Of a stretch of 64,000 nt of DNA, positions 26,848 to 34,900 are shown piece by piece. This DNA comes from Hyalangium versicolor (GTDB taxonomy: Bacteria > Myxococcota > Myxococcia > Myxococcales > Myxococcaceae). The notes beneath the pieces are model-generated. The model was given only the letters and a program-made list of their open reading frames with translations. It was not told where the DNA came from and searched no databases. The number at the start of each line of letters is the position of its first letter. Position 1 is the first letter of the stretch. A program made the position numbers and the translations under genes. The stretch lies in the NCBI RefSeq assembly GCF_020103695.1, contig NZ_JAHXBF010000041.1, positions 1-64,000 of the forward strand, in the 5' to 3' direction.

Positions 26848-28035
26848 ATGTCCGACGCGCCTCCTGCCTCCCGCGTCTCCTTGAATGCCCTCACGGGGGT
26901 CCGCTTCCTCGCGGCCCTGCACGTGGTGGCCTTCCATTACGCCCCGCGTGAGGGCGTGTCGGCGTGGCTCGAGCGGTTCCTGGCGAGCGGGCCCCACAGC
27001 GTCACGCTCTTCTTCATCCTGTCCGGCTTCATCCTCGCCTACAGCTACCTGGGCGCGCAGGACAGTCCGCGAGTCCAGGGACGGGCCTTCTGGCTCGCCC
27101 GGTTCGCCCGCATCTACCCGGTCTACGCGCTGGGGCTGGTCATCATGGCGCCCGCCGTGGTGGACAGCCTGGCTCGGACCGCGGGAGGGCTCACGCAGGA
27201 GGTGTTCTGGAAGCTCTCCGGCGTGGGGCTGGCCGTGTTCACCCTGACGCAGGCCTGGAAGCCCTCGGTCGCGTGCGTGTGGAACTGCCCGGGCTGGTCC
27301 CTGTCCGTCGAGGCCTTCTTCTACCTCCTCTTCCCCCTGCTCTGCGTGCCCGTGGTCCGCGCGGGGCGGCGAGGGCTGTGGGCCGGCGCGGCCGCAACGC
27401 TGGGTGTGTCGGCCGTGGCCACGGTGCTGTGGGTGCTCGTCGATCGGTGGATCGCCGAGAGCCCTGCCCCTCCCTTCGGCCCGGACACGTGGCTCCAGGT
27501 GGCCGCTTACAACCCCGTCCTGCGGCTGCCGCAGTTCCTGCTGGGCGTCCTGCTGGGACGGCTCTTCTCCCAACGCCTGAGCGAAGGCAGAGGGGCCGGG
27601 CCCGGTGCTCCCGCACAGGCCCTGGTAGCCGCCGCGGCAAGCCTGGCGATCTTCCTCGTTCCCTGGCCTGGGTCTTCGGCTGCTTTCAAGGAACTGGCGC
27701 TGATGCCCGCCTTCGCGCTGCTCATCTGGGGGCTGGCGTACGGGAGAGGGCTTCTGGCCCGGCTGCTGGCCTGGCCCTGGGCGGTGCGCCTGGGCGAGGC
27801 CAGCTACGCGCTCTACATCCTTCACAGCCCGCTGAGCTTCTACATCCGGCTGGCGGACCATCGGCTCGGTGTGGGGCTCGCGGTCTCCTCGCCCCGGGCC
27901 TTCTTCGCCGTCTACGCCCTCCTCTCGGTGTTCATCTCCCTGGGAGTCTTCCTCTGGCTGGAGGAGCCCGCCCGGCGGTGGCTGCGGACACCCCGCCGGA
28001 GCGCTACGCAACATCCTCGATTCGAGTGGCGCTGA
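26848..28035 (+). CDS. Membrane acyltransferase (acyltransferase_3, OafA/YrhL type)
   Basis: A 395-residue protein with about ten membrane spans. The N-terminus has the family signature LNALTGVRFLAALHVVAFHY (active-site His) and SVTLFFILSGFILAYSY, with RIYPVY near 90. Such enzymes O-acylate surface sugars, peptidoglycan or secondary metabolites using acyl-CoA or acyl carrier donors. The substrate cannot be told: there is no polysaccharide cluster nearby. Its 3' end overlaps the convergent response-regulator gene by 32 bp. Confidence 0.92.
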   Translation: MSDAPPASRVSLNALTGVRFLAALHVVAFHYAPREGVSAWLERFLASGPHSVTLFFILSGFILAYSYLGAQDSPRVQGRAFWLARFARIYPVYALGLVIMAPAVVDSLARTAGGLTQEVFWKLSGVGLAVFTLTQAWKPSVACVWNCPGWSLSVEAFFYLLFPLLCVPVVRAGRRGLWAGAAATLGVSAVATVLWVLVDRWIAESPAPPFGPDTWLQVAAYNPVLRLPQFLLGVLLGRLFSQRLSEGRGAGPGAPAQALVAAAASLAIFLVPWPGSSAAFKELALMPAFALLIWGLAYGRGLLARLLAWPWAVRLGEASYALYILHSPLSFYIRLADHRLGVGLAVSSPRAFFAVYALLSVFISLGVFLWLEEPARRWLRTPRRSATQHPRFEWR

Positions 28036-28372
28036 GCGCGGTCTCGACCATGCGCCGGAAGCCCTCGGGGTCCGAGAGCTTGCGCAGGCACATGTCCGCA
28101 TGCTGCGACACAGGCGTGCCCTCCGAGCTGTGCAGGATGATGCGCGTGTCGCGGAACCGATCGTCTCGCCGCAATTGCTTGCAGAGCTCGGCTCCATCCA
28201 TGCGCGGCATCCGCCAGTCGGAGATGACGAGCTCGGGCTTCAGTGTCTCCGCGAGCTCCAGCCCGCTCACTCCGTCCGATGCTCCCACCGCCTCGTGTCC
28301 CATCTCCGTCAGCAAGTCGAGATACAGCTCGCGCATGTCCACGTCATCTTCCACCACGAGAATACGGCTCAT
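28004..28372 (-). CDS. Single-domain response regulator
   Basis: A 122-residue stand-alone REC domain. Seen: acidic pocket VVEDDVD (Asp near 9-10), phospho-acceptor Asp in ELVISDWRMP (about 52), Thr/Ser switch in ILHSSEG (about 80) and Lys in CLRKLSD (about 102). No output domain, so it probably relays phosphate or docks on a partner; the CheY-like form is frequent in myxobacteria. No kinase is adjacent. It is separated by about 180 bp from the sigma-factor gene upstream. Confidence 0.92.
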   Translation of the reverse strand: MSRILVVEDDVDMRELYLDLLTEMGHEAVGASDGVSGLELAETLKPELVISDWRMPRMDGAELCKQLRRDDRFRDTRIILHSSEGTPVSQHADMCLRKLSDPEGFRRMVETALSATRIEDVA

Positions 28373-28554
28373 TCCAAACCACCACCGTTCGTTCGTAGGA
28401 CCCTCCAGATCCAGCCCCTCGGAGAGGTGGTGACAGGCACGGCGCGGTGTGAACGGCGGGACGGATCAACGCGCCCCGGCGCGCGGCTGCTTCAATGTCC
28501 ACGGGGCACGGAGCCAGCCAGGCGTCCGCCGCTCGCCCCCATCCCGGACGAGAC

Positions 28555-29163
28555 CTAATGGGACGAGAGCAGCTCCTCATCGATCGCGAGCAGGCGCAGC
28601 CGGGCCTTGATGCGCTGGAACTGCTGGCGCAGGACGGCCGCCCGCTTCTCCAGCTCCGCGGGGGGCAGCTCCCGGCCCGCCATGGCCCGCGCAACCTCCG
28701 TCCAGGACAACCCGGACTCCACACGCAGCGAGAGAATCCGCTGTTCGTGAGGGGTGAGCCGCTCCTGCAAGGCCTTGAAGCGGCTTTTGACTTCGGTCCG
28801 GAGCCAGGGCTGCGTCACCGTACGCTCGATCATGGGCTGTTTCTCGAGTGCTTCCTCGGGGAGCGGCTGCTCCCGGGCATCCGGCGCACGAAAGCTGTGC
28901 AGACAGGTGTTGCGCGCCACCCCGTAGATCCACGTCCGGAACGAAGATTCCCAGCGGAACCCCGGCAGGCTCGTCAGCAGGTTCTCGCTGAAGGCGCTGA
29001 ATGCGTCATCTACCCGGCTCTCATTCCTGAGAGTCACCTTCATCACCTTGCGGATCTCCGCACCGTAACCTTCCAAGGCGATCGCGGCGGCGCGCCCATA
29101 CTGCCGGGCCTGACACAACGCTCGAAGTTGCTCCTCCAGCTTCTTGCGCCTGCTCGAGTCCAT
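28555..29163 (-). CDS. ECF-type RNA polymerase sigma factor
   Basis: About 202 residues from the ATG at 29163 (AAGG 8 nt upstream). Region 2 is visible in FSENLLTSLPGFRWESSFRTWIYGVARNTCL, region 4 in LTPHEQRILSLRVESGLSWTEVARAM. No anti-sigma gene is adjacent, so regulation may be through partner switching elsewhere. It is divergent from the TOMM cyclodehydratase gene with a 148-bp shared region, which makes it a candidate regulator of that locus; this is inferred from position only. Confidence 0.9.
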   Translation of the reverse strand: MDSSRRKKLEEQLRALCQARQYGRAAAIALEGYGAEIRKVMKVTLRNESRVDDAFSAFSENLLTSLPGFRWESSFRTWIYGVARNTCLHSFRAPDAREQPLPEEALEKQPMIERTVTQPWLRTEVKSRFKALQERLTPHEQRILSLRVESGLSWTEVARAMAGRELPPAELEKRAAVLRQQFQRIKARLRLLAIDEELLSSH

Positions 29164-29311
29164 GGGACATGCCTTGCTTCCCAATGTGGCCATCCGCCGC
29201 CGTCCACCCGAGCGGCAAGAGGGGAAGGGCTCGACGGCTTTACCCCACAGGACACTCCTCCCGTCCCGCGGGGCCATTACTGCTGGCACGCCACCCTGAG
29301 AGCCTGCCCTC

Positions 29312-31522
29312 ATGAGCGATGTCTTGGAGCAGGCACTCCAGCTCAAGCCCCACCTGCGGCTCGAGCGCGTCGATGAGAACAGGGTGGTCCTCCTGGGAGA
29401 GCGCGAGCACTACCTGCTCGTCGGGCGCCCTCTCGCCCAGGTGACACCCTTGCTCGATGGACGCCGGACCGGCAGGGAGCTCCTCGCGATGATGGGCCAG
29501 GAGAGCTCGTTGCCGGAGGTGCTCTACGCGCTGTCCTCGCTGCATCAGGCCGGCTACCTGACGCAGGCCATTCCTCAGTTGCCCCCGGAGCAGGCCGCGC
29601 TCTGGCAGTCCCTGGGAGTCGATCCCCGGGAGGCGGCTCGGCACTTGTTGGAGTGCACGGTGAGCGTCCGGTCGCAAGGCCTCGATCCGGAGCCGCTCCA
29701 GCAGGCGCTCGCCGCTGCGGGTATCCGAGTCGGCACGTCCGCCAGCCAGGTGGAGGTGGTGCTGGTGCAGGACTACCTGGAGCTGGGCCTGGAAGAAATC
29801 CACCGCTCCATGATCGAGCGCGGGACAGCGTGGGTGCCCTTGAAGCCGGGCGGAACCTTCCCGTGGGTGGGACCCCTCTTCAGACCGGGAGCCGGGCCCT
29901 GCTGGGCCTGCCTCACCCACCGGCTCCGGGCCAACCGTCCGGTCGAGGAGTTCCTCTCGCGGCGCTCCACCGCCACGCGGCCGGTCCTTCCTCCCACCGC
30001 TGGCACTCCGGCGAGCGTCCAGGCCGCGCTGTCCCTGGCCGCGTTCGAGTTGGCGCGGTGGGTCGCCCAAGGCCGGCAATCCCGGCTGGATACGCGGCTG
30101 CTGACGTTGGAGCTCCACCGCCTGCGCGTCGAAGAGCACGTCGTGGTGAAGCGTCCGCAGTGCCCCGCTTGCGGAGAACCGGAGCTGCTCCAGAAGCGAG
30201 CCCACCAGCCCCTCGTGCTCAAACCGCGCCGGAAGCGCTTCGAAGAAGATGGGGGCTACCGCTGCATGACACCCGAGGAGACGACGGAGCGCCTCGAGCA
30301 CCTGATCAGCCCCATCACGGGGGTTGTTTGCAGCCTCGGGCCGGTGCCCGACCGCGACCATGCGCTCCGGCCGGTCTACGCGGCCGTCGGGCTGAGCCGT
30401 CCGCCGGACGATCTGCCCTGCCCCATGGACTTCCACTGGACGAGCGCGGGCAAGGGGCGGACCGCGGCCCAGGCCCGGGCCAGCGCGCTCTGCGAGGCAC
30501 TCGAGCGCTACAGCGCCATCTTCCAGGGAGATGAGCCGCGGTTCCTCTCGCGCCTCTCGGAGCTCGGCGCGGAGGCGCTCCCCCCGAACCTCCTGCTGAA
30601 CTTCAGCCAGAAGCAGTACGCCGAACGGGACATGTGGAACAGCCGCCACCTCCACCCCAAGAGCCAGGTGCCACTCCCGTTCAACGAGCACGCGGAGCTC
30701 GAGTGGACTCCCGTCTGGTCGCTCACGCACCACCGTAAGCGCTACGCGCCGACCGCCTACTGCTACACGCGCTACCCGGCTCGCCCGGAGCAGCGGTTCT
30801 TCCCGAGAGACTCCAACGGACACGCCGCAGGCAACTGCCTGGAAGAGGCCATCCTCCAGGGGTTCCTCGAGCTCGTGGAGCGGGATGCGGTGGCGATCTG
30901 GTGGTACAACCGATTGAGGCGGCCGCCCGTGGAGCTGCGCGGCTTCGACGAGCCGTACTTCCAGGAACTCGCCGCGCACTACCGCTCTCTCGGCTGGATG
31001 GTGTGGGCGCTGGACCTCACGCATGACCTCGGCATCCCGGTCTTCGCCGCCCTGGGGACATCCACCGGGGGGGAGCGCTTCTGCATCGGGCTGGGGGCGC
31101 ATATCCAGGCGCGGCTCGCCCTCCAGCGGGCGCTCACCGAGTTCAACCAGGTCTTCGATCCCCGGCAGCGCTCCGCACCGCCATGGAACATGGCGGACGT
31201 AGAGGACCCGTCCTGGCTCTACCCCGATCCCGCAGCGCGTCCTCGGACCGCGGCGGACTTCGCCGTGCACCGCAGCAAGGATCTGCGCGAGGACATCTCC
31301 ACCTGCGTGGAGCGAGCCGCCCGCTCGGGCCTGGAGACCCTGGTGCTGGATCAGACCCGCCCGGACATTGGACTGAGCGCCGTGAAGGTGATCGTCCCAG
31401 GCCTGCGTCACTTCTGGCCCCGGTTCGGCCCGGGGCGCCTCTATGAAGTGCCAGTGCACATGGGCTGGAGCCGCCAGCCGCTCGCGGAGTCCGCGCTCAA
31501 TCCGCTGCCCTGCATCCTGTGA
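29312..31522 (+). CDS. TOMM cyclodehydratase: fused docking scaffold (ocin-ThiF-like) and YcaO domain
   Basis: A 736-residue RiPP enzyme. Residues 1-85 fit a leader-binding winged-helix scaffold; 90-330 a partner-type ThiF-like C-protein region with the zinc tetracysteine C197WAC200 and C284PAC287. Residues 345-736 are YcaO: ATP-site SAGKGRTAAQARASALCEAL (from about 378), then EEAILQGFLELVERDAVAIW and GLGAH. It should bind a precursor leader and cyclise Cys/Ser/Thr to azolines using ATP. The C-terminus ends NPLPCIL, a reduced form of the PxPxP tail of canonical YcaO enzymes. It matches the known cyclodehydratase/docking scaffold fusion class. Convergent with the precursor gene, 45 bp apart. 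Confidence 0.93.
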   Translation: MSDVLEQALQLKPHLRLERVDENRVVLLGEREHYLLVGRPLAQVTPLLDGRRTGRELLAMMGQESSLPEVLYALSSLHQAGYLTQAIPQLPPEQAALWQSLGVDPREAARHLLECTVSVRSQGLDPEPLQQALAAAGIRVGTSASQVEVVLVQDYLELGLEEIHRSMIERGTAWVPLKPGGTFPWVGPLFRPGAGPCWACLTHRLRANRPVEEFLSRRSTATRPVLPPTAGTPASVQAALSLAAFELARWVAQGRQSRLDTRLLTLELHRLRVEEHVVVKRPQCPACGEPELLQKRAHQPLVLKPRRKRFEEDGGYRCMTPEETTERLEHLISPITGVVCSLGPVPDRDHALRPVYAAVGLSRPPDDLPCPMDFHWTSAGKGRTAAQARASALCEALERYSAIFQGDEPRFLSRLSELGAEALPPNLLLNFSQKQYAERDMWNSRHLHPKSQVPLPFNEHAELEWTPVWSLTHHRKRYAPTAYCYTRYPARPEQRFFPRDSNGHAAGNCLEEAILQGFLELVERDAVAIWWYNRLRRPPVELRGFDEPYFQELAAHYRSLGWMVWALDLTHDLGIPVFAALGTSTGGERFCIGLGAHIQARLALQRALTEFNQVFDPRQRSAPPWNMADVEDPSWLYPDPAARPRTAADFAVHRSKDLREDISTCVERAARSGLETLVLDQTRPDIGLSAVKVIVPGLRHFWPRFGPGRLYEVPVHMGWSRQPLAESALNPLPCIL

Positions 31523-31567
31523 GCAGCTCGGCCGACACTGTGTCCTGGCTGCCGCGACGATAGGGTG

Positions 31568-31918
31568 TCAGCAGCAGCAGAACGGGGGACTCATGCCCCC
31601 GGCGCGCACGTAGTCCGCGATCGCGATCATCTGGTGCTCGGACACCGGAGGAGGCGGGAGGAGCAGCTCGATCCTCGATGCACCCACCCGCGTAGGAAGC
31701 ACGTACACGGGCTCCGCCACGAGACGCACAGTCAGCTCGATATCCGCCGGCAGCTCGTACCCCATTTCGAAGCAGAGTTCCCTCAGCCTGGCCGCGCCGG
31801 CCCCCAGCACTTCGTCCTTGAAGCCCGGATCGATCCAGGACCTGACGACGATCTTGCACCAGGCCATCACCCACGGCTCCATCTCGTTCGACTCCGCCCC
31901 CCGCCCCGTCACCGCCAT
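31568..31918 (-). CDS. TOMM precursor peptide with nitrile-hydratase-like leader and Cys-rich core
   Basis: 116 residues from the ATG at 31918 (AAGGGGGAGG upstream; an adjacent TTG is an alternative). The leader resembles the nitrile hydratase alpha-type precursor family: W..VV..SWIDPGFKDEVLGAGAARL (about 20-47), then GYELPADIELTVRLVAE and a hydrophobic VGASRIELLLPPPP. The C-terminus runs YVRAGG then MSPPFCCC and stop. The Gly-Gly is a probable cleavage site and the eight-residue core with three terminal Cys is a probable thiazoline/thiazole target. It is 48 bp behind the kinase/cyclase gene on the same strand and tail-to-tail with the cyclodehydratase. The locus fits the BMA_0021-like TOMM precursor context; the assignment rests on sequence pattern and neighbours. 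Confidence 0.8.
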   Translation of the reverse strand: MAVTGRGAESNEMEPWVMAWCKIVVRSWIDPGFKDEVLGAGAARLRELCFEMGYELPADIELTVRLVAEPVYVLPTRVGASRIELLLPPPPVSEHQMIAIADYVRAGGMSPPFCCC

Positions 31919-31966
31919 CAACCTCCCCCTTCCCTCGAAACACAGGCTCCCGCAGCGCGCCGCGAC

Positions 31967-34900
31967 TCAGTGCAGGTTGGGACGCGCCTCCTGCACCCCC
32001 ACCTCAGGCTTCTCCTCTTCACGAGGGAGCGCCAATATCAGCGCCCGGGCCTCGCGCACATCCTGGGACTCCACGTCCTCGGAGAACCTCCGCAGCAAGG
32101 GCTCGAGCACCTCGCGAGCGCGGGCGCGCGCCTGCGAGTCATTCCAGAGCCGGCCAAGCGTCTTGGCAGCCCGGAGTCTCGGCATGACGGCGCCCTGCTC
32201 CTGGGCCTCCTGGATGGCCAGATCCAAGGCCTCCCGGGCTCCCTTCTGATCACCCAGCCGATGAAGGATCCGGGCCTGGACCTCGTAGATGAACGGCACG
32301 CAGTAGGTCTCCCCGCTCTGGCGAGCCCACTGGAGGATCTCCTCGGCGTGCTGCCGAGCCGACGCATACCGCCCCACTTCGAACTCGGCCTCGATGAGGA
32401 GCAGCGTGTAATAGGAGAAGCCGGTGAGCATCTTCCACTCGCGGAGCTTGTCCAGGTTGCGCGCCAGCGTCTCGACGTCATGCCGTGCCCAGGCCAGCAG
32501 GATGCGGTTGTACGCCTCGATCACGGGCAGGCCATAGCGCTCGGCCAGCTTGATGCCGTGCTCGGCGAGCGCGGGGATGGCGTCCTTCTCTCCTCGGAAG
32601 TGATAGACACTGACCAGGTAGATGATGGCGGTGCCCTCGGTGATGGGGTGGTTGATCTGCCGAGCCCATTTGACGGCGTCGAGCGCATGCACCAGCGCCT
32701 CCTTCGGCGACCCGATGAGGTACTTCAGCATCCCCAGGAACGCCTCCCCATAGGCTCTCGCGTCCAGGCCATAGAACTGGGCCATGGATTGGTGTTGCAC
32801 GACATCGTAGAGGCCCAGCCCCCCGGTCAGATCCTCCACGGACCGGTTGAGCTGCCCCTTGAGGCCGTGAAGCTCTCCCCGAATGCAAAGCGCCAGGCTG
32901 TGCAGACCCGTGTCATTCCCGCTCTTGGCCTGGGCGAGCAGCCGCTCGACCAGATCCTTGGCCACACCGAACTCGCCCCGGCAATGGTGATAGGAGAAGA
33001 GCGCCCAGAGCGCCTGAGCGGCATGCGGGCTGTGCCCCAGGGCGTCGATCAACTCCTGTGAGCGCCTGCTCCGGGCCTGAATCTCCTCGGCGGGCCAGCC
33101 CCGAGCGGACATCAACGCCGGGATGAGGATGCTGTTGATCTCCAGCTCGCGCTCCATCCGCTGCCGCCCCTGCTCCGGGAGCGCGTCCAGATACTCCAGC
33201 GCCAGGTTCGCGTGCGCGATGGCCTCCGCGTTGGCCGAGCGCAGGAGCGCCTTCCTCGCCGCGAGCTGTTCGTACCAGAGCGCCCGGCTCTTCTGATCCG
33301 CCGCCGCGTGGTGCCAGGCGAGCAGCTCGGGGCGGCTCTCGACGAGCGCGGGGAAGCGCTCCTCCAGGACCGAGGCGATGCGGGAGTGGAGCTCGCGCCG
33401 GGTGGCCCGGGGGATGGACTCGTAGGCCGCTTCCTTGATCAGGGCATGCCGGAACACATACGTGGAGTCATGAAGCCGGCGCCGGTGCTGGAGCAGATCC
33501 GAGGCCACCAGGGTCGAGAGATCCGCCTGCAGCGTCCGATCATCGAGCGGAGAGAGGGCACGGAGCAGCTCGTAGTTGAACTCCCGGCCCAGCAGCGAGG
33601 CGAGCTCCGCCGTTTCCTTGGCCCGGCCGAGCCGGTCCAGCCGCGCCTCCAGCAGGCCACGAAGCGTGCCGGGAATGGCCATACCGGAGAGGGTTCCCAC
33701 CCGCCGCTCGCGCTTCGAGCCCGGCTTCACCTCCTGGGACTCGAGCACCATCCGGGTGAGCTCCTCCACGAAGAGGGGAATCCCATCGGTCCGCTCCGCC
33801 ACCTGCTCGGCCACCCTGGCGGGCATCCGCGCTCCGCCGGCCAGCGCTTCCACCATCGTCGCCACATGCTCCCGCGACAGGCGTCCGAGCTGGAGATGAA
33901 CCGTCTGGGAGGCGCCCCACGGAGTCACGAAGCTGGAGCGCGCGGTGAAGAAGACGCCCAGACGCGCCGTGGAGACGGACTCCAGCAGGAACATCAGCAA
34001 CTCCAGCGTCGTCGCATCCGCCCAGTGGAGATCCTCGACGACCATGAGCACGGGCTGTTGCGCGGCGATCTCCACGAGCAGGTTCAACACCGCATCGAAC
34101 GTCAGCGCCTTCTGCCACTCGGGAGTGACCTTCAGGGGCGGGAAGCGCTCATCCAGCGGAATGGAGAGCAGGGACGCGAAGAGCGGCATGGCCTCCTCCA
34201 GCTCGAAGCCGTACCGGGACAGCATCGCCTCGAGCTCACTCCGGCAGCGCTCGGCGGACCAGTCCCGCCCGCGGCCGAGCAGGTGATCCAGCATGTCGAT
34301 GATGGGGCGAAGCGTGCTGGTGCGATCCTCCGAGGCGCACCGGCACTCGAGCAAGGTGAACGGCGTGCCGCGCAGGCTCCGGTACAGCTCCTTCACGAGC
34401 CGGCTCTTGCCGATACCGGGCTCGCCCGTGATGAGGACGCCCTGGCCCACGCCCTGCCGGACCTCGTCCCAGGACTTGAGCAACTGCCGGAGCTCCCCCT
34501 CGCGCCCCACGAGGGGGGTATTGAACCGGGAGGACTCCGAGGCACGCGGCTGGTCCAGGCGCCTCACCTCGACAGGCTGGTGGGTGCGAGGCTCGACGCG
34601 CCGCACGGTCTCGAACACGAAGTCGTCCCGGAGCAACCGGTAGGTGTCCTGGCTGACCAGCGACTCCCCTGGCTCCGCCATCTCCTGGTGCTGGCTGGCG
34701 ATGGTGGGCGTGGTGCCCAGCACGATGGGGAAGTCCTGGCGCTCCTGCGCGAGGGGATCCCTCACGATGGACAGGCCGGTATGGATGCCGATCCGCAGCT
34801 CGAGCCACAGCCCCCGCTTCGTCTCCAGCTCCGCCTTCCGGAGCGCCGCATCCTCCAGGATCCTCAACGCCGCCCGAGCCGCGCTCCGGGGCGCGTCCTC

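Noticed and set aside
31523..31567. GACAC-T-GTGTC as terminator between the TOMM enzyme and precursor genes
   Set aside because: Only 5-bp arms with a one-base centre; cannot form a stable hairpin.
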